Shown here in pieces: positions 11,118 to 22,505 of a DNA stretch of 64,000 nt (its first letter is position 1; each line of letters starts with the position of its first letter). The notes beneath the pieces are model-generated. The model saw only the letters and a program-made list of their open reading frames with translations. It was not told the DNA's origin and ran no database searches. Position numbers and translations under genes: made by a program. This stretch comes from Euonymus europaeus (lineage: Eukaryota > Streptophyta > Magnoliopsida > Celastrales > Celastraceae): the NCBI GenBank assembly GCA_963580455.1, contig OY756957.1:1245001-1309000 (forward strand). Reading direction: 5' to 3'.

Positions 11118-13139
11118 CCTCTCTCTATATATATTAGCAACTATTTTTGAGTATAAGGTCCCTTTATCATTGAGTACTTTTTTCCTTTATTTTTCCTCGT
11201 CTTCATAACTCTGATACTATTCACATTGGTTAAAGCCTCAAGATTATTGAGTCTAAGGATTTTTTTTCCATTGAAGATTATAGATTTTTGACTGAGTTCC
11301 GTTAAGAAATTCACTAACTCGGTTGTTGTATTGTTTGGTTTCATTGACATGTCTCCAGATAATCTCTCAGGCAAAATAACTTCAATAACATGTGATCATT
11401 AAGAGTAATTTTATATATTTTATTATTTGGGCATGGTTATGTTTCTTTTCCATAAAATTTTTGATAGGTGTTCAAGAATATAACCTTAAATCAATACCTA
11501 ATTTACAATATATTGTTAAGTCAAAATTTTATGGCAAAAATACACTTTTTTATAACTTACTTTATGTGTTGGCTCTTCTATGCATACTAGTAAATAACAA
11601 AAACACAGATACATTAGTTATTAAGTTGTACATTATTCATAGTTTAAGAGAAAAAATATTGGCAACAAATTAATACTTGGTTGGCATTGGGGTGTAGTGT
11701 GTAGACGGCCAGTAACAATTATTCTTTTTAAATTAGTTTAACCAATTCGAACGGTCGATTATCAACAATTATCCCAGTTATCGGTTGATTATGTTATATT
11801 TTATTAAATTAATATATAAAATAGTCGACTTATATATTAGTTAAATTGTCGATCGATTTAGTTATGTCGGTTTTTTTTTAGAGCGTTGGTAAAGTTTGCA
11901 TAATATTTATTGGTCACTTGACTAATGACTAATCAAATAAAAAAAGATTGAAATTAGGAAACTCCCACCAATTTAATAGTCAGTTCAAGCATGAAAATTG
12001 AAACTGTGTAAGGTCCAAGTAATGCTTTAGGTAAAAAATATATATTCCTGTTTGACATTTCGAAAGAAGAATGATTCATGAATTGTGATTCTTTGAGTCT
12101 TTCGAAGCACAATATGACATTTTTGGTTAATTCTACATATTTAATTTTCCCATGTCATGCAAATTAAATTACTATAAAAAAATACATGCTGGCCCGTTAT
12201 ACAATGTATTATCACATGAGTCATAGAAAAGTAATACTAATTAATAAAGTAAGCTCGATCATGTATATAAAAAAGAATAAAAGTGTTGTGTTGTACCATA
12301 CAATAATATAGTTTTATCATATGCCACCAAATTTGAACCTCGGTAAGTCGGTATTGACTCATGGGTGCATGCATCGCACTTCCAGTTCCTAATTTCGCTG
12401 TGGGCCCAACAACTGCTGTCTGGACTGGGTCAGATCTGGTCTGGAACTAATAAAATTAATTATCATAATTAGTAGATAAACTAATCTAAAATAATTTCAG
12501 ATAAACAAGAAAGAGAGAAGGGATTGGCGGACAATATGGTCCTCACGTTGGCCATCGAGTATCGACAACCTTGTTAGGCCAGCTGTCCCAAAAAATTGCA
12601 ATAATTCAACACACCAATCTATAGAGGGCCCTATCAATCGGCCCAAATCTATCCAACTTGAAAATGCCTCCCGTGCACGCATTAGATAAGTGGTTTTCAT
12701 GTTTGGAAAAAAAATCGGATTATCTTCCCGAAATATTTGTATGTTTAAATAAATAAATCATTTTCTGTATTTAAATCCGAACTCAATTTTAAAGCGAATA
12801 AGATTTTTGCGTTTTCATCTAAATATTATTCATATAATTTATCTCTCAATATGATTTAATTCGACTTAAATAGATGAATCATTCAAATCGTACAAAATTT
12901 GTCATGTGATTTAAGTTTGACTAAAATAATTGAACGGACTGCGGGGGCTTTGTATTGGCTTTGAATATCTATTACTAGTCTATTACTAGAAACTTAAAGT
13001 CCATGCAAATGCGTGGATTGACTTGTAAGTTGTAATAGTAGGCCCATAAATTGGGTCAAATCCAGTTTTGATCTTTAATCAGCCCAGTAAGATTGGGCGG
13101 AGTCCGAGCGTCCTGCACCGACTTACCGTTAATCGCAAG
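11118..13139. other. Intergenic DNA without recognised gene
   Basis: AT-rich sequence with only short unsupported open frames on both strands (for example 11141-11374, 11392-11673 and 12497-12700). No domain, splice pattern or terminal repeat was recognised. Confidence 0.55.
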
Positions 13140-13612
13140 TCGAAATAAATGCTTAGCCTCATGCTCAGAGATCATCGGGGAGATATATTGGCTTCAAGCA
13201 CTTGTGTTTTTCAGACTCTGTTGGATCCAGCAATAGCCGAAGCTTTGGCAGTCCTTCCAGCAGTCCAAATTGCAGGTGATTTGGAGTTTAGAAGAGTGAT
13301 CTTTGAAGGTGATTCCGCGATCATAGTGGATGCGATCAACGAAGGTGAAATTTGCTTGCCAGTTGGAGCCCAATTGTGTTGGAGATCAGGCGGCTTCTTG
13401 CTTTCTTCCTGGATTGGTCGGTCGCGCACATCAGACGAAACACCAATGAAGTAGCCCATATATTAGCAAAATTTGCGTTCGCTGACCCTTCTTTTACGAT
13501 TTGGATTGAAGAAGTTCCACCGGTTGTTGCGGTTATTGTGCAGCAGGAAAGGGTTGAGTGGCGCAAGATCCTGGAGGGAAGGGAGGCTATTGCAGTGGGA
13601 GCCGATTGCTAG
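13140..13612 (+). pseudogene. RNase H-like remnant of a non-LTR retrotransposon (LINE)
   Basis: The translation follows the plant LINE-type RNase H (RVT_3) pattern: LRDHRGDILA, an AEALAVLPA helix with the conserved Glu, VIFEGDSAIIVDAIN with the conserved Asp, then, in another frame, RRLLAFFLDWSVAHIRRNTNEVAHILAKFA with the late His. The frame changes between about 13365 and 13390, and the start of the domain is missing, so the copy is dead. The sequence runs into the 3' tail described at 14320-14492, separated by a nested Tourist-like insertion. Confidence 0.78.
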
Positions 13613-13628
13613 AAGGATTTTTCAGTTA

Positions 13629-14316
13629 GGGTCTGGTTGGCAAAATAGAGGGTAGCGGAAATAAAGCGTTTTAAAAGTATGGGTTTTGACTGGTTATAAG
13701 GATAGTAATTTTGAGTGTTTTTAATAGCGACTTTTAAAACAATCTATTTTAATGCTTGAAAAAACATTGAAGCATCGATTCTAAATTTTTTTTATAAGAT
13801 TAAATTATATTTATGATAAAAAAAATGGCCTAGCATACTAGCAGTGGCTTTCATGGTCAAAACCTGCAAGACATGAGAAACCCACAAATGGTTTCTTCAA
13901 GATTCTGAATTTTCAGAAGCGCTAGAAGACAATTGCTATCAGAGATCAAAGAGAAGTCAACGGTGAATGAACTCGCCCTGCCCTATCCACTCCTCTGTTT
14001 CAGTGCACTATTAATCGAGAAATTTTAATACAAAAATTAAAGAGCAACAATAACCTGTGCAATTATGGATTTTTCATGTTCTTTTGCAGTCTCAACCAAC
14101 GAAGAAGTCAGGGGCAAAGAAGTCATCAAAATTGAAAAACAGTGGAAACAAATTGGGGTGTTTTCTAAAACAGTCAAAATTATATTAGACTGGTTTTTTT
14201 GGGTTTTAAAACCCCCAAAATCGGTGAGTCCAAAACTCATCCAAGCAGGGGTTGATATAACTAATGTTTTTAAAAAACTCTCAATTCCAGCCAAAACTGA
14301 CCTCTCAAACAGAGCC
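13629..14316. mobile_element. Tourist/Harbinger-like insertion nested in the LINE remnant
   Basis: The left end GGGTCTGGTTGG and the right end (reverse complement GGCTCTGTTTGA) match at 9 of 12 positions, and both sides carry TTA (13626-13628 and 14317-14319), the target site of PIF/Harbinger elements. Removing it rejoins the LINE 3' region. The interior has no transposase; a 119-codon open frame (14065-14424) crosses the right boundary and is not considered a gene. The short, imperfect ends keep confidence moderate. Confidence 0.45.
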
Positions 14317-14319
14317 TTA

Positions 14320-14492
14320 AGGTTTTTTTTTTTCCCTTTGAGGAGCAGTCTGGGTCCTTTATTGATGTTTTATTATGTATGCCGTGTTTTCTTTTTTTGT
14401 TTCCCCCCTCCATGGGTGGCTTGAGAGACCAATGTCTCTTCTCTGTATGCTATTTGAGTTTACGGTCTTAATATAAGGTTATCAATCAAAAA
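14320..14492 (+). mobile_element. 3' tail of the truncated LINE, with short poly(A)
   Basis: T-rich DNA is followed by 'gagtttacggtcttaatataaggttatcaatc' style sequence and an A-run at about 14487-14492. This is the usual form of a plant LINE 3' end. It lies directly after the nested insertion and completes the element whose RNase H remnant is at 13140-13612. Confidence 0.55.
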
Positions 14493-14595
14493 AGGATTTG
14501 ATAAAAAAAGAAGAGTTTTGGGGGGTGGGAGGGCTGGGGTGGGGTTGTGGGTTTGTTTGCCCTGTGGACTGTGGAGCAGTAGCGAAGCAGAGGAT

Positions 14596-14770
14596 ATGGA
14601 CAAAGATAACATCGTGAAGTTTATAGAGATTTATCCGAAGAATAAAGGCTTCGAGTCAGCGGAGGTTGCTTTCCGAGAGGAGCTCAATTAAAAGCAATAG
14701 CAGCAGCACAACCATCATCACCACCAACTTTGACGATCCTCCAATTTTGACAGTGACCTTCTCTTTTATT
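14596..14770 (+). pseudogene. TAF5 fragment A (N-terminal LisH region)
   Basis: From an ATG at 14596 the frame reads MDKDNIVKF, then KNKGFESAEVAFREELN, then a stop. This is the LisH-like N-terminus typical of plant TAF5, a WD40 subunit of TFIID and relatives (family form: MD.. IV .F. .YLKKKGF ..TE. AFQEE). The following bases are a Ser/Asn-rich region broken by frame changes. Further TAF5 pieces occur in order downstream at 17727, 18110 and 18262. Alone this piece is weak; together the four support TAF5. Confidence 0.5.
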
Positions 14771-15950
14771 CTTATAAGTGAAATTAATTATATCTCAGAA
14801 GTTGCGGGGGTGCAATATCTCTTGAATTTTGGATGCCACATTCTTGTTAGGATTTAGAAACCTAGGAAAGAAAGAACGTTAGATTGAAGTTCTTACGAAA
14901 AGATTCACGCGATGTGATTTATATATGGTCGTTTTCTTGCTTTCCTTCGACAATTGATCCCCGAAATTTGAAATGATGATTTGGTTAGCGTTTATGACTT
15001 TTTATGAGTTGCATCTCAATAATCTGACCGTTGTTGATTATGGCTTTCGAATGCAGATTTTGGTGTGCTAAATAGTTACAACCGAAGGCCCATCACTAAA
15101 AGAAGTTTTCTTTCTTCTTTGTTTTAAAAATATGAAGCCATATTCGGAAATCGATCAATTCCGTGGCTCATGATATGTCAAGATTAGCGTTAGGGAAGAG
15201 TAGTGATCATTTTCTCATGGAGTAATATCCTCATGAAGTGTCTCATGTTGTTATGCTCTGCAAGATATTCATTTATCTAATATATGACTATAAGCTTGTT
15301 TTTGTGATAAAAAAAATGTAGTGATAAATAATTCATATTTTATGAGCTCATGATAGTCAATTTCTAAATAATAAGTGCTACATACTAAAAAGAACGGATT
15401 TACTAAACCTTAACGGACTAGTGGATCAAATTTTCATGTTATAACATAAATAATAAGTGTTAGGGAAAACGGATTCGCCAAACCCTAATATGCTCGTGTA
15501 TCGAATTTTCATAATATAATAATATAACCTAACTAATAATTGTTAAATTTTAAGGAGAACAAATTCGCTAAACTCTAATGTACTATTAATTAATTAAAAT
15601 AAAACCATAAAATCAAATAAATACTTAAAATATTGATTGAGATAGTATAATAATTAATTATAATAAAAAAATTAATATAATAATTAGGTGGGCCGACATT
15701 CTGGGTACATATCATATTATCATTTTCCAAAAAATATACATGAAACTGGTCACTGGCTATACTCTACCGTGCGTTTTATGGGCTAGGTGGGCCGACATTA
15801 GGGGCCGATTGCTCACCAGAGTTTAAAATTCTCCGATCGCGTTAAAAGCGAAGTCACCGATTAAGGTGCCCTAGCGATTAGGCTTATTCATTCTACAGTT
15901 TCTACTCAGTGGGACTCGATTAGATCTGCTGTATCTCTTGTGGTCTGTTT
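14771..15950. other. Decayed intron-like DNA between TAF5 and CNX1 fragments
   Basis: No coding exon was recognised. A phrase at 15007-15057 (gttgttgattatgg...aatgcag) recurs in similar form at 17296-17346, so the two copies flank the CNX1 fragments. The second half (15300-15760) is AT-rich and contains two 'taggtgggccgacatt' phrases at about 15686 and 15783. Confidence 0.5.
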
Positions 15951-16186
15951 TTGTTTTTAGAGGTAAAACCTAGATTACCTACGGCTCCTTGTCTTCCAGA
16001 TTGTTCTAGTGTGATCGACGACCCTAGTGCCACCAGGCCTCTGATGATCTCGCCGGAAGAGGCTCTCGAGATCGTACTTAGTTCCCCGCGTTTGCCGCCT
16101 GTTACGGTGCCCCTCTCCGATGCTCTCGGCATGGTTTTTCCGGAGGATATTCGAGCGCCTTCCCTCCTTACCGGACTGCAGTCAAG
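15951..16186 (+). pseudogene. CNX1 (molybdenum insertase) exon 1 fragment
   Basis: The frame encodes MISPEEALEIVLSSPRLPPV, then LSDALGMVFPEDIRAP, closely matching the N-terminus of plant CNX1, the two-domain (MoeA-like and MogA-like) enzyme that inserts molybdenum into molybdopterin. After IRAP the frame slips: in a shifted frame the text reads FPPYRTAVK and ends at a canonical donor (aag/gtaaat, 16186/16187), just where a CNX1 exon would be expected to end. A small deletion has therefore destroyed the frame. The intron start is retained, so the fragment came from genomic DNA and not from a processed mRNA. Confidence 0.75.
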
Positions 16187-16810
16187 GTAAATACTAAAAG
16201 TTTCAGTAAAGGTAAACCCTAAAAGCGCATGTAAAAGCAGAAGTCCTATGGATTTATAAAAAAACTCATCGCTATGCATAACGGATATATGCTAGCCAAT
16301 CAATCATAAAAATAGAGTCAGAATTTATGACGGATCTACGGGGTGAAGACTCAAGACCTTTTATACATTCTCATTCGACTATGAGAAACCCTTTTTCTTT
16401 TTCATTTTTCTCCGTGCTTTTAGTATGTTTTCCTTTCGAGATTGTCTTTCGATTTACCCGAAGTTAAGCATTATTAGCTATGTTGAAATCCCTAAAATAG
16501 AACGACAGTTCTGGCTTCTTGGGAAGCAAAAATTAGGTGAATACATGAATTTCGGTCTTGAGAATACAGAATTCGCGACTCTGTAAAACGTGGCCCAGTG
16601 ATTGGGGAAGCAGTGCAAGCTCCAAGAATTATTCCATCTGCATTCCCCCTGTTCCATAAAAGTTTTCACGTTTTTGTTTTAATTGACAGAGTTCTACTAA
16701 AAATGAGTTTTAAGGGAGATTTAATTCAACATTTTAAATTATGTCGGTCTTATTTCCTTGTCTCAATCAACTGCACTACAAAGTAGTATCAAGTGTTATG
16801 CTGAGTTTAA

Positions 16811-17067
16811 GGCTATGCTTGGGGGAGGAGTTCGTTTATTCTTGAATCCCTTCGAATTTTTGCTTGGCGCGAACACTTCAAAGTGTTCGGAGGGGCTCCT
16901 CCCAATTCCTCCCATCACTTCTTTTCCCAACCCTTGAAAATGAGGCGTTGGGAGGAGTTCACTCACATTAAAGTCTCTAACCCTTCCCAACCCCTCCTAA
17001 ACCCTTGCAACATCAAGCCAGAGCTCACTTTTATGAATCATTCCCAACCCTCCTCCCAAGCATAGCC
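16811..17067. mobile_element. Tourist-like (PIF/Harbinger) MITE, 257 bp
   Basis: The ends are GGCTATGCTTGGGGGAGGAG and, in reverse complement, GGCTATGCTTGGGAGGAGGG, flanked by the 3-bp target repeat TAA (16808-16810 and 17068-17070). TAA/TTA duplications are diagnostic of Tourist MITEs. The interior is rich in GGGAGG/CCTCCC words in both orientations. It lies inside the intron-like space between the two CNX1 fragments. No coding capacity. Confidence 0.82.
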
Positions 17068-17144
17068 TAAGTTTTTATTCCTATCATTTGACTTATTTTA
17101 CCTCCTTTTGCTCTCATTTTGGAATTTTCTTTTAAAAACCTTAG

Positions 17145-17196
17145 GACGAATACCTGATGGTGCTGATGGAGTTGTTCAATTTTAGGACACCAAACT
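17145..17196 (+). pseudogene. CNX1 exon 2 fragment
   Basis: After an acceptor-like ttag at 17141-17144 the sequence reads RIPDGADGVVQF, stop, DTK. Functional CNX1 proteins carry PIPDGADAVVQVEDTK in the MoeA-like domain, so the match is direct, with an in-frame stop replacing the codon before Asp. It confirms the exon 1 fragment 1 kb upstream and shows that intron-exon order was kept. Confidence 0.7.
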
Positions 17197-17481
17197 TACC
17201 TGATGGGGGTTGTTGGTCGGTGTTTATGGCATTCTATTAAAATATTACTAGCATAAGTTTGACTAGAGTTGCTTCTTAATGATCCATCTCTACTATAGTC
17301 GCTTTTCAATAAACCTGACCTTTGTTGATTATGATTTATGAATGCAGATGCTTTTGCTGAAGTTATGAACAGAATTGGAGAGCATACTCTCTTCACTCAA
17401 TAGTTAAGTGAAGTCTGTATATACTCTAATTTTCAATATGTACTTAATTTATTGAATGAGGGTTAAAGAACCTGAAAGAGA

Positions 17482-17673
17482 AAAATCACAGCATATTGGT
17501 GTGAATGCAATAGACAATTACAAGAGAGACTATGGTACAACTCATCCCTACATTGTGATTTGTTGGCATCTATTAAAATCACAGCATATTGGTGTGAATG
17601 CAATAGACAATTACAAGAGTGTGAGACCATGGTACAACTCATCCCTACATTGTTATTATTTGGCGTCTATTAA
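17482..17673 (+). repeat. 93-bp tandem duplication
   Basis: Two copies, 17482-17574 and 17575-17673, both start 'aaaatcacagcatattggtg' and share 'caatagacaattacaagag' and 'ggtacaactcatccctac'. The second has a small insertion (tgtgagacc). It falls between CNX1 and TAF5 fragments. The open frame across it (17456-17707) is not recognised. Confidence 0.85.
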
Positions 17674-17726
17674 AATGGAAATTATTGTTCTCAACTCCTC
17701 ATATTAGAGAGTGGTACACCCAATAC

Positions 17727-17783
17727 TATTGTGGAAATGAGAAATTAAAGTCAGGGGCTCAAAATTCATTAGACTTATACAAG
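17727..17783 (+). pseudogene. TAF5 fragment B
   Basis: In one frame the text reads YCGNEKLKSGAQNSLDLYK and ends exactly at a donor (aag/gtattc). TAF5 proteins have the segment KLRSW.Y.SLDLYK in the conserved N-terminal (NTD2) domain, ending an exon at Lys. The alignment is short but includes the SLDLYK signature. It follows fragment A and precedes fragments C and D in the correct order. Confidence 0.5.
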
Positions 17784-18109
17784 GTATTCAGTTCATGAGG
17801 AGCCTTTTTTTTTTGGATATTTTTTTTGTAATATTTGATAAATAGTTTTCTGGCTTGGCAACATTGATGACATTGAATTATGTAGCTTGGTTTACTACGT
17901 GTGCTTTTTCTGGTATTTATCCATTGTTTTACAACACATTTCTAAAGGGTATAGTTTGAGTGTCTCTTTTTTGCTCATTTTCTTCATTATAGATTGCAGT
18001 GCTTTCTAAATCTCGCACTAGTTGAATAATATCGTACTTGCTCATGGTAACATTCTTGATATCCTCAGGTAGAACCTTCTTCAATAGATTTTGTGGAAAC
18101 CATGAACTC

Positions 18110-18175
18110 ACGCACTCATGAGATCTTCAGAAGTTGGAAGGACTGCAGGAGTTCTTTCATCCTCCCACCTTTGAG
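18110..18175 (+). pseudogene. TAF5 fragment C
   Basis: One frame gives DLQKLEG; a one-base shift continues VLSSSHL. TAF5 reads RDLQKLEGVLSPSHLEEMEFA at this place. The two frames together reproduce it, so a single-base insertion has broken the exon. The segment ends near a donor-like gag/gtaat. Confidence 0.6.
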
Positions 18176-18261
18176 GTAATACAATCCTGAACATTGAAAT
18201 TACATTCGTATTCATTAGATGTGTGACTGTCTCTTAAGATATCTCATGGTCAAACTCTTAA

Positions 18262-18306
18262 TCTGGAGTTGGAGTTTGCAGCTAAGTCAACATAAAGATG
18301 TCTCAG
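18262..18306 (+). pseudogene. TAF5 fragment D
   Basis: The text ELEFAA, stop, VNIKMSQ ends at a donor-like cag/gtaatt. In TAF5 the matching stretch is EMEFAHSLRQSKVNIKICQ; several codons of the middle are lost. With fragments A-C it defines a decayed TAF5 gene copy of which only the N-terminal exons remain. No WD40 repeats were seen downstream. Confidence 0.5.
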
Positions 18307-19379
18307 GTAATTCCTTGAATTCTTGGTTTTCTCTGTTAGATTGTTACCTTAAGTAACATGTTACATGCAGTTTTATTTTTTGTTATAAAAAATTTGCTCA
18401 GACTAGCTGCATGGTTATTTGCTGCCTATATCACCCTACGCAATGGTTTATGATGCCTTTAAGATGATTTCTACCATGGTGTAGCATGGAAAACTTTTAA
18501 TGCTTTGTAAAGAGGTTGGCATTCAAAAATTAATCAAAGGAAAAAACTGGTTCCACTGACGTCGTTTTCTTTGTTATTAAATCATTTATAGGTGGTTGGT
18601 TTGTAATTTTCGAATGGAAAACGCAATATTACTAATGAGCAGCGCCTAGGGGCTAGGAGGTACCAAGAATGGGCTCTTTTGGTATTTTAAATCATGATGC
18701 TTGATTTCATCATCTTATTTTTTTGAAATTTGAGTTTTCTTTAATGTTCAAAAAGAAAATGGATTTTCTGAAGGCCTGGCTCAAATTAAAATTCTTGTGA
18801 CCAAGTCTCTTCAGTCTTAGCCATGCGGGTATCGTTCTGAAGAATAGATAAATATTTTGAGTTCTTTGAAAGCTGGTATTGTACTGGAAAATGTAATGCA
18901 TGTTTCTTGTTCCTGGGGGAAGTTTTCTCAAATGAATCTTCATTGTCTGTATAAGTCATGGAATGGCTTTTATTTATCAGCTGATATTTTTAGGCATCTA
19001 GGACATCATCTGCGAAGCCAGGTTGTGTGTATCCTACACGAAATTTTATATCTCGATGGACCTAAGGTGTTGTGATTGGGAGGTGTATTTGCTAAGATGA
19101 TTATGTTGTTTGTTTAAACCACTGGAAAAGCTGACCAATATGCTGTAGAACCATTCAGAGGACCCGGAGTATTTGGCAGGCCTTATATTCAAGGACATCA
19201 ATTTTCTCCTTTTGAGTTGGTGAAGGATTTGATCTGACTATCGATTTGACTGAAAATACTTAATGACCAGTAGTAGACTCCAGCCTAGTATTTGATTACT
19301 CAAGGACCTTGAGGCAGAATATGGATGGGCTTCTTGCAACTGACATTTAGGTTTATCTTAGATCTTTGGGTCAACAACT
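18307..19379. other. Decayed DNA without recognised gene
   Basis: An open frame at 18857-19075 has no stops for 72 codons but no family motif. A phrase near 19150 (attcagaggacccggagtatttgg) looks gene-like but could not be placed. No further TAF5 or CNX1 exon was found. Confidence 0.4.
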
Positions 19380-20280
19380 AAACCACATCAAAAATTTGCT
19401 TAGGCTCATTAATAGAACTCAACCCGGGCTTTTTGAATGGATTTGGGCCAATGAATAACTTCTCTTTATCAGTTTTAATTTAACTATTTGGCCAAACGTA
19501 ACCAGATAGGCTCAATTGTAAACTTTTTGGCTTTGGTTTTATCGACCGTCTTTTCCTCTGGATGGTATGGTACCAAAAAATTCAGGAAAAGTATGAAGAC
19601 AGCGCACATGGATGATAGTAAATATTTGTCTGCCCAATTTTATACATTTTGGGAAAATGCTTTTGAGAAAGGGCCTATTTGGATTGGAATAGGCTGAATC
19701 GTTTAGATGGGCTTAAACAATTTCGGCCCAATTTGCCATAACTGACTTAAAACAATTTATGATATATTTCGGCCCAATTGGTCAGGTATCGGATAAATAA
19801 TTTTATGGCCCAATTTAATGGATTTCAGTCTATTTTAATTAGGGCCCATTCCGAATTTTGGCCCAATTTAGCGGATTTTTTCAATGTATTTTGTTAATGG
19901 GCCCGATTGGATGGGCTTAAATCTATCTTGGCCCAATTTGGTGGATTTCTCTTTTAATGTTGGACCATTCTGATGGGCTTTTAATTTAGGCCCATTTTTG
20001 CAAACTTAGTAAATGCAATTTTTTAGATGGGCCTGGGCTCAATTTATTGGGCTTTAATCAATTTGGGCCCAACATACCTGATTCTGGTCAAACTATTTTT
20101 AAGAATGTCTGATGTAGATGGTTTTAATTGCTTTTCAGCCCATTTGGCTGGATTTCTTAAAAATTATTTTGTGAATGGGCCTTTTTGATGGGCTTGACAC
20201 AATAGGTCGATAATTTTTACGAATGCTAGGAGTAATTTTGAGCCCAAGTTAAAATTGAAAACTGTCCCAATTGAAATGGT
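19380..20280. repeat. Degenerate field of TGGGCC/GGCCCA motifs
   Basis: Roughly two dozen copies of TGGGCC, TGGGCT or their complements occur in 900 bases, in phrases such as 'gatgggctt', 'ggcccaattt' and 'aatgggcc', spaced about 30-70 bases apart. TGGGCY is the plant 'site II' promoter element bound by TCP factors, but such a long, dense field is not promoter-like and looks like decayed tandem repeats. No open reading frame spans it. Confidence 0.7.
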
Positions 20281-20430
20281 CGTAGAACTATGGCCGATAG
20301 ACTTAACGAGTGAAGGCGAAATTTTGAAGGTCATTATTAATGACCTTTACAACTCTATTGATTTGATTATATAATTTTTCTATTCTTCAAGTTCTAAATT
20401 AATTTTTAATAAAGGTCATTAATAATGAGC

Positions 20431-20572
20431 CCGAAGCAACTTTATTTAAATGGGCTCAGCCCTAAACAGAACAGCTCTAGGCTTACGCTAATATAATTAG
20501 GCCTGAAGCAACAGTATTTAAATGGGCTCAGCCCTAAACAGAACTTTTATAGTCAAATATAATTAGGCCTAA
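20431..20572 (+). repeat. 71-bp tandem duplication
   Basis: Copies at 20431-20501 and 20502-20572 share 'gaagcaac', 'tatttaaatgggctcagccc' and 'taaacagaac', and both end in 'atataattaggcc'. Just upstream, 'aggtcattattaatgacctt' (about 20320-20350) and 'aaggtcattaataatga' (about 20413) form further short direct and inverted copies. Confidence 0.85.
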
Positions 20573-22386
20573 TCCTAAAGAACGGGCATAACGGGCTTTT
20601 GGCATTCCAAGGCCAATCTGGACCAGTATCTCTGGCTTCTGTTGAATATTGGTAAGCTGTACTTCAACGTCATTACAAACCATGAACTTGGGAGGAAGAA
20701 CTTCCCTATCAGAACCCCACTTAATTGAGCTTCACTGTCGCACTGCTTCTCGGGCTTCCAGGCCCGAAAACACGTCTATTTGGGCAACAGATTTCAGATT
20801 TCAATTACATCGCTCAAGTTAACACGAAGGGCTGTTAATAAATCAACAAAACGAATAATTATACTAGGAAAAACACATCATAGCGCTATTAGATGGGTGA
20901 GGACCGCTTTATCCAACTCCTTCTAACTGCCTGCCTTGTAGACAGGTATCCATCATCTCACCAAGAATATACGGAACCAAAACCAGAATGTACATCATGA
21001 ACCCAACGAGAACTTAGAGCAAATACTGTTTAATAAGCATACTCTCAACAACTCTGCTCAAGTTGAATGATATGTTTTATAAATTCATACCTGAGGCCAC
21101 AATCTGAGAACGGTCCATTTTTGCTTTACCATGAACACGTCCTACAATAAGTTCATCAACAGAACATTATGTATTAGAAGCAATGATGGAGAGTGGAAAC
21201 CAAAGAGCTCCTCGATGGGAGAGTTATCAACATCAAGTCTCTTTTTCAAATTGACCCTTTCTAATGTTCATGTTCACGAATCAAAATTCTGGACAGCCAT
21301 TGCATTCTGAAATTAAGATTAAAAATATGCCCGCCTTACAAAAAATCAAAAAAAAACTAGGTTTGCATAAATGTGACAACTATTTAATTCATTAATGTCT
21401 AAGATTCAAGCTTGGTCCACATTGTTGCCTGAATGTGATCCCCATGCAAACAGACTACAGTGCCTATATTACAGCAACCTCTAATTCTATTTCGCAATGA
21501 AATTGACTTTGTTGAGGAGGTCTACCAAAATTCTCTCATCACTTTCTAAAAAAGAAATTTAAAAGATATAAGGCTTCATACGTTGAAGAATGACGAGTTC
21601 TCATTGGAGGAAAAAGAATAATACATCAGTTAATGCAAGTTTGCGGACAGGCTGACAGCAACTGAGCATGAATTACACTACTTGTTGACAATGGAGCAGA
21701 AAACATAGACAAATAAATACACACACCCACAAAACCACGCAAATTGTGAGGGAAGAATGGAAGCGTTAAAAAGTGAATCATTTTTTGGGCTAATTATGTG
21801 ATAACTAACAAAGCTCAAGGGATGACCTCTACGAACCTTTTTCCTGTCTTTAGGGCTCTAGCCTCTAGGTATGCATGACAAAGTTTTGGGTTGGAACCTA
21901 ATTGCTGGCCCTTGATAACTTGAGACCTAATCTAAGCCTTCCATGCCCATGATCATCATGTTATTCAATTCTTTTAGCGGAAAAATGTCAAGGGATACAT
22001 TTCAAAGACATAATTGCATAATACCTGTCCGCCCACTAGGCCAAGCGTTCAAAAGATCAGCGCTGAAGTGAATTCATCCTTGAAAGTTGCACCTGACAAT
22101 AGTACGTTCAACACAAGGTTCATTTTGGTGACACGTGCAAAAAAGTAAGGGACAGTGTTCGTATTTTCAACAATAATTTATAGTCGTAGTTGTCTTAACC
22201 TTTATCCAAGGAAAAAGTATCAAAATCATGGTTGTCGAAATGAACAAAATGTTGTTTTTATGAAGAAAAAAATCTTACTAGATTCTTTGCTTTATTTTCA
22301 TTTTAGAAGTGTTGTTTGAGAACAATCTACAGTCCCTATTTCTTTTGGTCAATTGTCTCATGTTCCACTCTAAAATATTAGCCAAA

Positions 22387-22505
22387 AATCTATGTGACAT
22401 GTGTTTTAGTAATTGATTATAAATACAGACTCCAAAAATATGATCCCCATTTTATCTCAAAATCTATGTGACATGTGTTTTAGTCATTGATTATAAATAT
22501 ACAAG
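22387..22505 (+). repeat. Short direct duplication, offset about 70 bp
   Basis: The phrase 'aaaatctatgtgacatgtgt' followed by 'tttagt.attgattataaata' occurs at about 22387 and again at about 22458. The copies differ by a few bases. Confidence 0.8.

Noticed and set aside
14065..14424. 119-codon plus-strand frame
   Set aside because: Crosses the right boundary of the Tourist-like insertion and has no family motif.
17456..17707. 83-codon frame with an internal repeated peptide
   Set aside because: The peptide repeat only reflects the 93-bp tandem duplication; no family match.
18857..19075. 72-codon frame after the TAF5 fragments
   Set aside because: Does not match TAF5, CNX1 or another family that I can recognise.
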